A stretch of DNA of 64,000 bases from JAHRVQ01 sp051278195. GTDB taxonomy: Bacteria; Pseudomonadota; Gammaproteobacteria; Pseudomonadales; Azotimanducaceae. The stretch lies in NCBI GenBank assembly GCA_051278195.1, contig JBNMQM010000017.1, forward strand, positions 7,489 through 71,488, written 5' to 3'. A program made the translations under genes and the position numbers. Below are positions 1 through 9,022 of this stretch, one piece after another. The notes beneath the pieces were generated by a model. That model had not been told where the DNA came from. It ran no database searches and was given only the letters and a program-made list of their open reading frames with translations. The first letter of the stretch is position 1. Each line of letters opens with the position of its first letter.

Positions 1-889
1 CGCATATGCCGTCGCTCGTGTCGACGAAGCGATCCAATTGCGTTTGCTTCAGCCTAACAAATCTATTGTGGTGCTGGAGGGTTTTCTTGATAGCGCTGAA
101 GCCACTGCTTGTCATGAGTATCAATTAGCGCCTGTACTGCATAGTGATTACCAACTGTCGTTACTGCCAGATGGTTTGCCAGTCTGGATTAAGTTTAATA
201 CTGGAATGTTCAGGCTCGGCTTTGAGCCCAGTTCAGCGGATAGGCTTGCCGAAAGAATCAAGGCGCAAGACCTACAAGGCATTATGAGTCACTTTGCCAA
301 TGCCGATGATCCCGGTCATGAATTGAACCAGCGGCAGATATCGTTGTTTGCACAGTGTGCGGATGCGTTTCCGAAAGCTGCCAGGTGTTTTGGTAACTCT
401 GGTGCGGTCATTGGCATACCCGAGGGCGTTGGAGATTGGGCGCGGCCTGGTCTAATGTTGTTCGGTGGCGCGCCATCAGGTGATGCTCTTCCTGAACTAT
501 CGCCCGGCATGACGCTATCAGCGCCTGTGATTGCGATCAATAAAGTGCAAGCAGGTGATGCCGTCGGCTATGGCGGTTTATGGGTAGCGAAACGTCCCAG
601 CCGTGTTGCTGTCATTGCCCTAGGTTATGCCGATGGTTATCCCAGAGAAATGCCAGAGAATACCCCTGTTCTTATTAATGGTCAGCGCCGTTCTCTGATT
701 GGCCGCGTGTCGATGGACATGTGTACGGTATTGTTAGAGGACGGTGATATCGTGCAACCTGGCGATCATGGGGTATTCTGGGGTAAAAATTTACCCATTG
801 ATGAGGTCGCATCTGCGGCGGGCACTATTAGCTATACCTTGATGACTGGACTCGGCCAGCGTGTGGTCCGCGTCTTTGATGATCTTTGA
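1..889 (+). CDS. alr: Alanine racemase, 5' end outside the window
   Basis: PLP-dependent racemase that makes D-alanine for peptidoglycan in the cytoplasm. The reading frame is open from base 2, beginning AYAVARVDEAIQ, which aligns with the family's 'DAFGVARLEEAL' region. About 50 N-terminal residues, including the PLP lysine, therefore lie upstream, and the TTG at 38 is not the true start. Visible family motifs are VGYGGLW (the catalytic tyrosine region), GYADGYPR and GRVSMDM, with a normal C-terminus. alr before radA, usually after dnaB, is a common gammaproteobacterial order. The stop codon sits inside a 10-bp tandem repeat. Identity is clear; only completeness is missing. Confidence 0.95.
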   Translation, partial: AYAVARVDEAIQLRLLQPNKSIVVLEGFLDSAEATACHEYQLAPVLHSDYQLSLLPDGLPVWIKFNTGMFRLGFEPSSADRLAERIKAQDLQGIMSHFANADDPGHELNQRQISLFAQCADAFPKAARCFGNSGAVIGIPEGVGDWARPGLMLFGGAPSGDALPELSPGMTLSAPVIAINKVQAGDAVGYGGLWVAKRPSRVAVIALGYADGYPREMPENTPVLINGQRRSLIGRVSMDMCTVLLEDGDIVQPGDHGVFWGKNLPIDEVASAAGTISYTLMTGLGQRVVRVFDDL

Positions 890-910
890 TGTCCTTTGAT
901 GTCCTTTGAA
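871..910 (+). repeat. Four tandem 10-bp units over the alr stop codon
   Basis: Four consecutive decamers read CGTCTTTGAT, GATCTTTGAT, GTCCTTTGAT and GTCCTTTGAA. The alr stop (TGA, 887-889) lies in the second unit and the array runs on towards radA. The units share CTTTGA at the same phase, so this is a degenerate tandem duplication rather than chance T-richness. No function is evident. Confidence 0.8.
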
Positions 911-941
911 ATGTGCGAATAACGCAACTAGAGAGCAGTGC

Positions 942-2306
942 TTGGCCAAAACGAAAACAGTATATGTATGTGGTGATTGTGGGTCGGAGTTTGCCAAGTG
1001 GCAAGGCCAGTGCAACGACTGTAAAGCCTGGAATACCCTCACTCGATTGAGTGTCGACAGCGCGCAGGGCACGACCCGACGAAAAGGCTTTGCTGGTCAA
1101 CTGGCATCTGCTCAGACATTATCCGAAGTGTCGGCCACAGATGTTCCTCGTTTGCAGACAACCATGGCCGAGTTTGACCGTGTTTTGGGTGGCGGTCTGG
1201 TACCCGGCTCCGCAGTGCTGATTAGCGGCAACCCAGGGGCCGGTAAAAGTACCCTGTTGATTCAACTGATGTGTCAACTAGCCGCGTCACAGTCAGCGCT
1301 CTATGTGACTGGCGAGGAAAGCTTGGCACAAATTGCCATGCGTGCGCGCCGGCTGCAGTTACCCTTAGATGAACTCAAGGTTATGGCGCAAACCAGTGTG
1401 GATACCATCCTGAACGTTTGGGATGAAATGAAACCTAAACTCATCGTGATTGATTCTATCCAGGTCATGCATCTAGAAAATGTCGATTCAGCCCCAGGCG
1501 GCGTTACGCAAGTTCGCGAAAGTGCCGCTGTTCTAATTCAGCAGGCCAAGAAAACCGATACAGTTTTGCTGCTGGTGGGGCATGTCACCAAAGAAGGTAA
1601 TCTTGCTGGGCCGCGGGTGCTTGAACATATGATCGACTGCTTCATTATGTTGGATGGCGATCAAGATGCTCGCTATCGAACGCTCCGCAGCAGTAAGAAT
1701 CGATTTGGCGCAGTCAATGAGCTCGGCATATTTGCGATGACGGAAAAGGGTTTGATAGAAGTGTCGAACCCGTCTGCAATTTTTTTATCGCGCACGGAAG
1801 AGCCCACGCCCGGTTCAATCGTCATGGTAGTCTGGGAAGGTACTCGGCCACTGTTGGTGGAAGCCCAAGCGTTGGTAGATGCAAGTGGCTTCGGTAACCC
1901 CAGGCGGGTAGCAGTTGGTTTTGAACAAAACAGATTGGCCATGTTACTGGCCGTTCTTCATCGTCATGGCGGTCTGCAGGTCGGTGACCAGGATGTGTTT
2001 GTAAATGCCGTCGGCGGTATCAAGGTCGCAGAGACTAGCAGTGATCTGGCGCTATTAATGGCTGTAGTTTCAAGCTTCCGTAACCGTGCATTGCCTCAAG
2101 ACATTATCTGCTTTGGCGAAGTTGGCTTGTCAGGAGAGATACGACCAGTGCCGAATGGCCAAGAGCGCATCCGAGAAGCTGCGAAGCACGGATTTAAAAG
2201 AGCGATTGTGCCAAAAGGTAATCTACCCAAAAAGGCGATAGACGGCATGAACATTATTGGTGTGAGTCGACTTAGTCAGGCGCTGGACGCGATAGCTGAT
2301 CTCTGA
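942..2306 (+). CDS. radA: DNA repair protein RadA (Sms)
   Basis: RecA-like ATPase that promotes branch migration during recombinational repair. Starting at the TTG at 942 gives MAKTKTVYVCG, the usual RadA N-terminus; the frame is open further upstream (TTG 906), but that adds 12 residues foreign to the family. A CxxC...CxxC zinc finger lies near residues 10-27, Walker A GNPGAGKST near 95, the RadA-specific KNRFG motif near 250 and a Lon-like C-terminal domain with GEVGLSGEIRPV near 392. Length is about 454 residues, normal for the family. It follows alr and converges on the dehydrogenase gene. Its stop codon is also inside an imperfect 13-14 bp duplication (about 2297-2324). Confidence 0.96.
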   Translation: MAKTKTVYVCGDCGSEFAKWQGQCNDCKAWNTLTRLSVDSAQGTTRRKGFAGQLASAQTLSEVSATDVPRLQTTMAEFDRVLGGGLVPGSAVLISGNPGAGKSTLLIQLMCQLAASQSALYVTGEESLAQIAMRARRLQLPLDELKVMAQTSVDTILNVWDEMKPKLIVIDSIQVMHLENVDSAPGGVTQVRESAAVLIQQAKKTDTVLLLVGHVTKEGNLAGPRVLEHMIDCFIMLDGDQDARYRTLRSSKNRFGAVNELGIFAMTEKGLIEVSNPSAIFLSRTEEPTPGSIVMVVWEGTRPLLVEAQALVDASGFGNPRRVAVGFEQNRLAMLLAVLHRHGGLQVGDQDVFVNAVGGIKVAETSSDLALLMAVVSSFRNRALPQDIICFGEVGLSGEIRPVPNGQERIREAAKHGFKRAIVPKGNLPKKAIDGMNIIGVSRLSQALDAIADL

Positions 2307-2336
2307 ACTCTGATCTTGAATCTCCAGAAACCACTG

Positions 2337-3251
2337 TTAGTAGCCGCTGTCCAAATCCACCTCATAGCGTAACGGCGCTCCATCTTCATAGCGGCTCAGA
2401 TTGTCGAGGAATATTTTTGCCACATCGACTGGAAAGCTCGGCGCTGAAATGTGCGGTGTGACCGTCAAGTTGGCTAACTCCCAGAGTGGGCTGTTAGTCG
2501 GTAAGGGTTCGTTCTCAAAAACGTCAATAATCGCACATCGAATTTTCGCGTTAGACAACGCTTCGATAAGTGCTGGCTCAACGACACTGCTACCACGACC
2601 AACATTGATAAACATGGCGTTGTCTTTCATTGCTGAAAAACAGCTCGCATCTATCACGCCTATAGTTTGACTTGTGTGTGGCAGGCAGCAAACAACATAG
2701 TCTGCTGTCTTAAGCGCGCGCAGAATGTCGGTTTCTATGACATCAAAATCGATACTCGGGTTGCCTTGACGATTGACGCCGATAGTCTTCATACCAAACT
2801 GCCTGGCTGTTTTTGACAGGTGCGCACCGATGCTGCCAGTGCCTAGTACGGCTAACGACTTGCCGGTGAGGGTGCCGGGCATCTTTTGATCGTTCCAATG
2901 ATGCTGCTCCTGAAAATTCCGAAAATGACTAATGCTGCGTAAGTCATTTAGCATGTAGGCAAATACGTACTCTGACATCAGGGGTTCGAATATGCCTTTC
3001 AAACCCGTTAAATGAATGCCGCCCAGTGCTTTTACTGTGGGCACTATGGATTCAACACCAGCCCAGGTCGATTGAATCCAGCCAGGTCTTGCTCCGGATT
3101 TCAATGCACTAGCGGCAAGCGCTGGTGATGCGAGTAGTATGTCGCAAACCGAATTGTCGGGTAGCTCAGTGCTGAACTGGAATGAGTGTTTGGCGTTAGT
3201 CAAATGTTGCCGGTACTCATTGGCCCGCTCATCGACGATGAGTATGTTCAT
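2337..3251 (-). CDS. D-2-hydroxyacid dehydrogenase, NAD(P)-dependent
   Basis: A 304-residue member of the D-isomer-specific 2-hydroxyacid dehydrogenase family, closest in outline to GhrA-type glyoxylate/hydroxypyruvate reductases. The Rossmann motif GTGSIG is at 137-142, INVGRG with the substrate-binding arginine near 215-220, ENEP with the catalytic glutamate near 246, and PHISA with the catalytic histidine at 276-280. There is no signal peptide, so the enzyme should be cytoplasmic. It lies 48 nt after ettA on the same strand and may be co-transcribed. The exact substrate cannot be read from sequence. Confidence 0.88.
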   Translation of the reverse strand: MNILIVDERANEYRQHLTNAKHSFQFSTELPDNSVCDILLASPALAASALKSGARPGWIQSTWAGVESIVPTVKALGGIHLTGLKGIFEPLMSEYVFAYMLNDLRSISHFRNFQEQHHWNDQKMPGTLTGKSLAVLGTGSIGAHLSKTARQFGMKTIGVNRQGNPSIDFDVIETDILRALKTADYVVCCLPHTSQTIGVIDASCFSAMKDNAMFINVGRGSSVVEPALIEALSNAKIRCAIIDVFENEPLPTNSPLWELANLTVTPHISAPSFPVDVAKIFLDNLSRYEDGAPLRYEVDLDSGY

Positions 3252-3299
3252 GCTTCTAGCTCTGCTCGCTCGTTTTCAAAGAGATCTACCATTGCTGCT

Positions 3300-4973
3300 T
3301 TACGAGGCGAGCTTTTTGTAATGAACTCGAGTCGGTGTTTGGCCCCTCTCGCCCACTCGCTTCCGGTAGTCTTCTTCATACTCGCTGTAGTTACCATCAA
3401 ACCAGACCGCTTGGCTGTCGCCTTCGAATGCAAGCATGTGGGTCGCGATACGATCCAAAAACCAACGGTCGTGAGAGATCACCATTATCGTTCCGGGAAA
3501 GGCTTCGATCGCGTCTTCCAAAGCACGCAGAGTCTCAACATCAAGATCATTGGTTGGTTCGTCAAGCAAGAGTACGTTCGCACCTTTCTTAAGTAGTTTG
3601 GCAAGGTGCACACGGTTCCGCTCTCCACCGGACAAGTCGCGAACCAATTTTTGCTGATCCGATCCCTTAAAGTTAAAACGACTCACATAGGATCGCGATT
3701 GGGTTTGGTAGCGACCAATCTGCAATATTTCATTGCCTTCAGAAATTTCTTCCCAAACATTTTTGTCGTCAGAAAGCGATTCGCGACTTTGGTCTACATA
3801 GCCGAGCTCAACCGTCTCACCGACTCGCAGGTTGCCTTTGTCGGGCTGCTCTTCACCACAAATCATACGGAACAACGTCGATTTACCCGCGCCGTTGCCG
3901 CCGATAATGCCAACGATCGCACCCCTGGGTACTGAAAAGCTTAGGTCTTCGATCAGCAATTCGTCGCCGAAGCTTTTCTGCAAGTGTTCGACCTCGAGTA
4001 CCACGTCACCAAGTCTTGGGCCCGGTGGGATATAGAGTTCGAGCGTTTCATTGCGGGCTTGGAATTCCTGGGAACTCAGTTCTTCGAAGCGATCCAAGCG
4101 GGCTTTGTTTTTTGCATGCCTGGCTTTTGGTTGAGTCTTCACCCATTCCAGCTCAGTTTTTATTGAACGCTGCCGAGATACCTCGCGTTTTTCTTCTACT
4201 TGAAGGCGTTGGTTTTTGGCATCTAACCAATCAGAGTAATTGCCCTCATAGGGAATGCCGTGGCCGCGGTCCAATTCCAGAATCCAGCCCGCCGCATTGT
4301 CTAGGAAGTAGCGGTCGTGGGTAATGGCCACCACTGTGCCGGGAAAGTCTTTCAGATATCTTTCTAACCAGCCAACGCTCTCGGCGTCCAAATGGTTGGT
4401 CGGCTCGTCCAATAGCAACATATCGGGATTGCTGAGCAGCAGTCGGCACAGAGCGACCCGGCGTCGTTCACCGCCGGAGAGTTTTGTGACATCCGCATCC
4501 CAAGCTGGGAGGCGCAAAGCATCGGCTGCGACTTCTAGCTTACGATCCAGGTCCCAGCCATCCATCGAGTCGATTTTAAGTTGTAGTTCTCCCTGTTTGG
4601 TCAGTAAGTCGTTCATTTCGTCATCGGACATGGGTTCTGCAAACCGGTCGCTAATGGCGTTAAATTCTGTCAGAGCATCTGACAACTCACGAACCCCGTC
4701 CTCTACATTGCCACGAACGTCCTTATCTGGATCTAGCTCGGGTTCTTGGGATAGGTAGCCGACATTCAAATCTGGCTGTGGTCTGGCTTCACCTAGATAG
4801 TCTTTATCAACACCGGCCATGATACGAAGCAGTGTGGATTTACCCGAGCCGTTAAGGCCCAGCACGCCTATTTTGGCGCCTGGGAAAAACGACAGAGAGA
4901 TATCTTTGAGTATCACCCGGTTGGGTGGGACAACCTTGCCAACCTGAGCCATTGTATAAACGTATTGCGCCAT
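3300..4973 (-). CDS. ettA: Energy-dependent translational throttle protein EttA (ABC-F)
   Basis: Soluble ABC-F ATPase that binds the ribosomal E site and gates the first elongation step according to ATP/ADP level. At 557 residues it has two nucleotide-binding domains and no membrane segment. Walker A motifs are GLNGSGKST near residue 40 and GGNGAGKST near 360. The two signature motifs are LSGGERRRVALC and LSGGERNRVHLA, each followed by LLLDEPTNHLD or LLLDEPTNDLD. The opening MAQYVYTMAQVGKVVPP is characteristic of EttA rather than Uup or YheS. Start ATG at 4973. It is divergent from nrdR. Confidence 0.95.
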   Translation of the reverse strand: MAQYVYTMAQVGKVVPPNRVILKDISLSFFPGAKIGVLGLNGSGKSTLLRIMAGVDKDYLGEARPQPDLNVGYLSQEPELDPDKDVRGNVEDGVRELSDALTEFNAISDRFAEPMSDDEMNDLLTKQGELQLKIDSMDGWDLDRKLEVAADALRLPAWDADVTKLSGGERRRVALCRLLLSNPDMLLLDEPTNHLDAESVGWLERYLKDFPGTVVAITHDRYFLDNAAGWILELDRGHGIPYEGNYSDWLDAKNQRLQVEEKREVSRQRSIKTELEWVKTQPKARHAKNKARLDRFEELSSQEFQARNETLELYIPPGPRLGDVVLEVEHLQKSFGDELLIEDLSFSVPRGAIVGIIGGNGAGKSTLFRMICGEEQPDKGNLRVGETVELGYVDQSRESLSDDKNVWEEISEGNEILQIGRYQTQSRSYVSRFNFKGSDQQKLVRDLSGGERNRVHLAKLLKKGANVLLLDEPTNDLDVETLRALEDAIEAFPGTIMVISHDRWFLDRIATHMLAFEGDSQAVWFDGNYSEYEEDYRKRVGERGQTPTRVHYKKLAS

Positions 4974-5091
4974 GGGGGACCTGAGAGAATGAACAGGGAA
5001 CGCATTCTATCAAAGCGCTCGCAGAAAATAACAGCCCGCCTGAGTTGGCAATAGAGTAAAATTCAGCGCTTCGCAAACCAACGAGAACATA

Positions 5092-5547
5092 GTGCACTGT
5101 CCCTTCTGCAGCCATGGTGAAACAAAAGTGATCGACTCTCGCTTAGTTGCAGATGGTGATCAGGTGCGTCGCCGGCGCGAATGTCAGGAATGTGGAGAGC
5201 GGTTCACGACGTTTGAGTCAGCAGAATTGGTTCTGCCCAGGGTGATTAAATCCAATGGCAATCGTCAGCCCTTTGATGAAGAAAAATTGAGAAGTGGCAT
5301 TCTACGGGCGTTGGAGAAACGGCCAGTGAGTCTCGAAACCGTTGAGACAACCATCAACCAGATTAAGCATAAGTTGCGCGCGACCGGTGAACGTGAACTT
5401 AAGACTCGAGATGTCGGGGAGCTGGTGATGGGAGAACTGAGAAAACTGGATGATGTCGCGTATGTCCGATTTGCTTCGGTTTATCGGAGCTTTCAGGATG
5501 TGGACGAGTTTCGGGAAGAAATTGATCGCCTGAAAGATGGGACCTGA
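5092..5547 (+). CDS. nrdR: Transcriptional repressor NrdR
   Basis: ATP/dATP-sensing repressor of ribonucleotide reductase genes. It has 151 residues. The N-terminal zinc ribbon starts MHCPFC and closes with CQECGERFTTFE, followed by an ATP-cone domain from about residue 49 (VIKSNGNRQPFD). The GTG start at 5092 gives the invariant M-x-C-P-x-C N-terminus. ribD follows 5 nt after the stop, so nrdR heads the riboflavin/nusB operon, the usual gammaproteobacterial order. Confidence 0.96.
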   Translation: MHCPFCSHGETKVIDSRLVADGDQVRRRRECQECGERFTTFESAELVLPRVIKSNGNRQPFDEEKLRSGILRALEKRPVSLETVETTINQIKHKLRATGERELKTRDVGELVMGELRKLDDVAYVRFASVYRSFQDVDEFREEIDRLKDGT

Positions 5548-5552
5548 GATTC

Positions 5553-6665
5553 ATGCCTGACAACGATAAACCTCAACATGAAACCTTCATGGCACTCGCG
5601 ATCCGTGAAGCAGAGCGTGGCCTGTATACAGCCAGGCCGAATCCGCGAGTGGGGTGCGTGCTGGTCAGAGACAGCGTCATCCTGGGAAAGGGCTTTCATC
5701 TGCAAACCGGTACAGCTCATGCAGAAGTCAATGCGATAAAGGCCGCTAGTGGCGATGTTGCCGGTGCTACAGCTTATGTCACACTCGAGCCCTGCAGCTT
5801 TGTTGGAAGAACACCATCATGCGCTGAAACCCTTATTGAACAAGGTATTAAAAGAGTCGTGTTTGCGGCTGAAGACCCTCATCCAGGCAATCGCGGCAAA
5901 GGCTTAGAGAAGCTAAGGGCGTCTGGAATTGAGGTGATAGGCCCGATTCTGGAATCGTCTGCAATCTCTTTGAATCCCGGTCACTTCAAGAAATATCAAA
6001 ATAACCTGCCTTATGTTCGTCTCAAACTGGCCCAGTCATTGGATGGGCGAACGGCGCTTGCGAATGGGGCCAGCCAATGGATCACAGGAGCTGAAGCGCG
6101 ACGCGATGTGCAAAAGCTGAGAGCGAGAAGCTGTGCGGTCGTCACGGGTGTAGATACGGTGATCGCGGACAATCCGAGCCTCAACGTGCGTGCCGAAGAT
6201 TTAAGCAGCGAGCAAGCGACGCTGGCAGAGCAAATTCGGCGACCAATCGTGGTGTTAGACTCGATGGGTAGGTTGCCAGCCAGCGCCAAACTCGTTTCTG
6301 ACCCTAATTTAATTGTGGCATCACTCAGTCAGCGAACGGACCTCGATGTGCAGCAGTGCGTCATCGAGCCTGACGATAAAGGTCAAATCGATTTGCAGCA
6401 GCTGTTACAATTTCTGGTTCAGCAGGAAGACTGCAGTGAAATTTTGTTCGAATGTGGTGCGACGCTTGCGGGAAGTTTGATTCAAAGCGGCTTACTGGAC
6501 GAGCTTGTGCTGTATATTGCGCCTAAACTGATGGGGAGCGGTGCAAGAGGGCTAATTCAGCTGGATGAACTGCTGGATATGAGCGATGCACCAACCATGT
6601 CCATCACAGACAGCCGCCAAATTGGCGACGACCTGCGACTCACTTTGCAAAACAAAAAACGATAA
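5553..6665 (+). CDS. ribD: Bifunctional riboflavin deaminase/reductase RibD
   Basis: Carries out the second and third steps of riboflavin synthesis: pyrimidine deamination, then reduction of the ribosyl side chain. The N-terminal deaminase domain has TAHAEVNA (zinc histidine and catalytic glutamate) and EPCSFVGRTPSC (zinc cysteines). The C-terminal RibD_C reductase domain has YVRLKLAQSLDG and the LFECGATLAGSLI region. At 370 residues it is full length. It is followed 8 nt later by ribH; riboflavin synthase (ribE) and DHBP synthase (ribB/ribBA), often found between them, are missing here. Confidence 0.95.
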   Translation: MPDNDKPQHETFMALAIREAERGLYTARPNPRVGCVLVRDSVILGKGFHLQTGTAHAEVNAIKAASGDVAGATAYVTLEPCSFVGRTPSCAETLIEQGIKRVVFAAEDPHPGNRGKGLEKLRASGIEVIGPILESSAISLNPGHFKKYQNNLPYVRLKLAQSLDGRTALANGASQWITGAEARRDVQKLRARSCAVVTGVDTVIADNPSLNVRAEDLSSEQATLAEQIRRPIVVLDSMGRLPASAKLVSDPNLIVASLSQRTDLDVQQCVIEPDDKGQIDLQQLLQFLVQQEDCSEILFECGATLAGSLIQSGLLDELVLYIAPKLMGSGARGLIQLDELLDMSDAPTMSITDSRQIGDDLRLTLQNKKR

Positions 6666-6673
6666 GGAACAAA

Positions 6674-7135
6674 ATGAAAACTATCGAAGGCGACTTTTCT
6701 GCCGTCACCGCCAAATTCGGTATCGTTGTGGCGCGTTTTAATGGCTTTGTTGTCGAAGAACTGGTTGGCGGAGCGGTTGATGCGCTCAGACGACACGGCG
6801 TGAACGAAGCGAACATCACGATCATCCGCGTCCCTGGCGCTTATGAAATGCCCTTAGCGACAAAGAAGGCGGTCGAAACCGGCCACTATGACGCCATCAT
6901 TGCACTCGGTGCGGTGATTCGCGGCGGTACACCGCATTTTGATTACGTCGCTGGAGAATGCGCCAGTGGCCTGGCGAAGGTTTCACTAGACAGCGGAATA
7001 CCCGTAGCCTTTGGTGTTCTCACCACCGACACCATTGAGCAGGCCATTGAACGCTCCGGCACCAAGGCCGGTAACAAAGGTGCAGATGCAGCAATGTCGG
7101 CACTTGAGATGGTCAGCCTGTTGCGCAATTTATGA
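6674..7135 (+). CDS. ribH: 6,7-dimethyl-8-ribityllumazine synthase RibH
   Basis: Condenses the RibD-derived pyrimidine (after dephosphorylation) with dihydroxybutanone phosphate to give the riboflavin precursor. It has 153 residues, with FGIVVARFNGF at the N-terminus, VPGAYEMPLA, the ALGAVIRGGTPHFDYV active-site stretch (catalytic histidine in TPHFDY) and FGVLTTDTIEQA. It overlaps nusB by the ATGA at 7132-7135, indicating translational coupling. Confidence 0.97.
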   Translation: MKTIEGDFSAVTAKFGIVVARFNGFVVEELVGGAVDALRRHGVNEANITIIRVPGAYEMPLATKKAVETGHYDAIIALGAVIRGGTPHFDYVAGECASGLAKVSLDSGIPVAFGVLTTDTIEQAIERSGTKAGNKGADAAMSALEMVSLLRNL

Positions 7136-7575
7136 AAAAGCCTTCACCAGCCTCTCGGAGCAAAGCGAGGCGGTTTGTCTTGCAGGCACTTTATCAAATG
7201 CATATGAGCGGTACTTCTGCTGTTGATGTGTTCACTCAGTTCAAGCAATCCCATGATATGAAGCGGGTCGATACGGAATACCTGCGAGGCTTGTTGATTG
7301 GCATCGATGCTCATCGTACCGAGTTGCTGGCCTTGATTGAGCCGAAACTTGAGCGAAAAGTAAAAGAGCTTGATCCGATTGAGACGGCGGCGCTGCTAAT
7401 AGGTACCTATGAGTTGCAGCACAAAATTGAGTTGCCTTACCGCATCGCGATAAATGAGGGAGTGGAACTAGCCAAGCAGTTTGGTGCTACGGAAAGCCAC
7501 CGGTTGGTCAATTCTGTACTGGATGCTCTTGCTAGAGACCTAAGAGAACCCGAGTACCGTGCAAAGTCGAGATAG
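7132..7575 (+). CDS. nusB: Transcription antitermination factor NusB
   Basis: All-helical RNA-binding protein that, with NusE, recognises boxA in rRNA leaders and supports processive antitermination. It has 147 residues, with the N-terminal arginine-rich SRSKARRFVLQALYQM and the C-terminal INEGVELAKQFG...HRLVNSVLDAL typical of the family. Its ATG overlaps the ribH stop. Linkage of ribH and nusB is near universal in proteobacteria. Confidence 0.96.
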   Translation: MKKPSPASRSKARRFVLQALYQMHMSGTSAVDVFTQFKQSHDMKRVDTEYLRGLLIGIDAHRTELLALIEPKLERKVKELDPIETAALLIGTYELQHKIELPYRIAINEGVELAKQFGATESHRLVNSVLDALARDLREPEYRAKSR

Positions 7576-7579
7576 CGGT

Positions 7580-8518
7580 ATGGATGAGTTCGACATTATT
7601 CGGCGCTATTTTCTTAATGCCCTGATGCCGGAGTATGTCAACACGGGTCCCGGTGATGACTGCGCAGTGTTAACAATCCCTGTCGATCATTCCTTGTGTG
7701 TGTCTACTGACACACTGATAGCAGGCGTTCATTTTCCGAACAGTGCTAATCCTGCTGTGGTTGCCAATCGTGCATTTGGCGCGAACTTGAGCGACCTCGC
7801 GGCGATGGGCGCTAAACCATACGGCGTCACTCTAGCGCTCACGTTGCCCTCTGGTGACGAACACTGGCTAGACCGATTCTCTGCTGCTTGTCAGGCCCAA
7901 GCCGATGCGCACCAATGTCCTATTGTCGGTGGAAACCTGGCGAAGGGCGACCTTTCCATTACACTTACCGTGATGGGTACCGTGCCAAATGGTTCGGCGA
8001 TACTCCGCTCCGGTGCTAGCCGCGGCGATGATATTTATGTTTCAGGTTTTCTCGGCGATGCTGCTGGCGCCGTTCAGCAGTTGGGTAGCATTGATGCTAA
8101 CGCCGAGTTGCTGAAGACCTATGAGGCGCCTGCTCCCAGGTTGGCGTTAGGCATCGCGTTGCGTGGTATCGCCAGTGCGGCGATCGATATCTCAGATGGT
8201 TTCCTGGCAGATCTTGGTCACCTCGTCGTCAGTAGCGGAGTCGGTGCAGTGGTCGACCTCGATCATTTACCCTTATCATTAAGTCTTGTGGAAACCTTTG
8301 ATAAACCGGCTGCCATTGATTTTGCACTGCGCGGCGGGGATGACTATGAGCTCTGTTTTTCAGCTCACCCTGATCATCGTCTGGCATTAGCTAAGCTTGC
8401 TGAAGTCCAGGGTCTCAGGTTGTCGCGGCTCGGAGAAATTGTTAGTGGTGAGTCGATTGTCGTAGATAAGGCCAGTGGGTGTGAACTTAGCACGCTCGGT
8501 TATAGGCACTTTTCATGA
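7580..8518 (+). CDS. thiL: Thiamine-monophosphate kinase ThiL
   Basis: Phosphorylates thiamine monophosphate to the active cofactor TPP. Starting at the ATG at 7580 gives MDEFDIIRRYF, matching the family's 'GEFxLIxRYF' opening. A GTG at 7559 would add seven residues and overlap nusB, and is less likely. Metal-binding motifs are GPGDDCAVL near the N-terminus and STDTLIAGVHF; the C-terminal LRGGDDYELCFSA is diagnostic. The stop overlaps the pgpA ATG (ATGA at 8515-8518). Confidence 0.95.
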   Translation: MDEFDIIRRYFLNALMPEYVNTGPGDDCAVLTIPVDHSLCVSTDTLIAGVHFPNSANPAVVANRAFGANLSDLAAMGAKPYGVTLALTLPSGDEHWLDRFSAACQAQADAHQCPIVGGNLAKGDLSITLTVMGTVPNGSAILRSGASRGDDIYVSGFLGDAAGAVQQLGSIDANAELLKTYEAPAPRLALGIALRGIASAAIDISDGFLADLGHLVVSSGVGAVVDLDHLPLSLSLVETFDKPAAIDFALRGGDDYELCFSAHPDHRLALAKLAEVQGLRLSRLGEIVSGESIVVDKASGCELSTLGYRHFS

Positions 8519-9006
8519 GTCGAGCAAGAAAGACATTTTCCCACCCGTACTATTTTTTAGCGCTGGGTTTTGGCTCGGGCTTGTCGCGCTGGATGCCAGG
8601 CACTGCGGGTACGCTTATGGCTGTGCCGATATATCTGTTGTTTCAACCATTGGGGCTCTGGTGGCATCTCGGTATTATTGGCGTCACGCTGGCGGCTGGC
8701 ATCTATATCTGTGATTGGGTGGCGAAGGATATGGAAATCAAAGATCCTGGTTGCATTGTCTGGGATGAGTTTGTCGGGCTTTGGGTTACGCTCATTCTCT
8801 GCCCGCCCGGTTGGTATTGGCTGGTGTTAGGCATACTGCTGTTTCGGTTTTTTGATATTTTGAAACCTTGGCCAGTGAACTGGCTGGATCGAAACCTGCA
8901 GGGCGGTTTTGGTATTATGGTGGACGATGTTGCGGCCGGCATTTATAGCCTCGTCTGTTTACAGCTCGCCTATTATGGCAGCACCGTTTTGGCAGTATCG
9001 TTGTGA
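8515..9006 (+). CDS. pgpA: Phosphatidylglycerophosphatase A
   Basis: Inner-membrane phosphatase that dephosphorylates phosphatidylglycerophosphate to phosphatidylglycerol. It has 163 residues. GFGSGLSRWMPGTAGTL is the conserved N-terminal loop; hydrophobic helices follow, then WDEFVGLWVTL with catalytic acidic residues and FRFFDILKPWPV. It is coupled to thiL by a 4-nt overlap. Confidence 0.94.
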   Translation: MSRARKTFSHPYYFLALGFGSGLSRWMPGTAGTLMAVPIYLLFQPLGLWWHLGIIGVTLAAGIYICDWVAKDMEIKDPGCIVWDEFVGLWVTLILCPPGWYWLVLGILLFRFFDILKPWPVNWLDRNLQGGFGIMVDDVAAGIYSLVCLQLAYYGSTVLAVSL

Positions 9007-9022
9007 TGCAATTGGTTTAAAC

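Noticed and set aside
5548..5552. FMN riboswitch in front of the rib genes
   Set aside because: Only 5 nt separate nrdR and ribD, and no RFN-like sequence was seen before ribA either.
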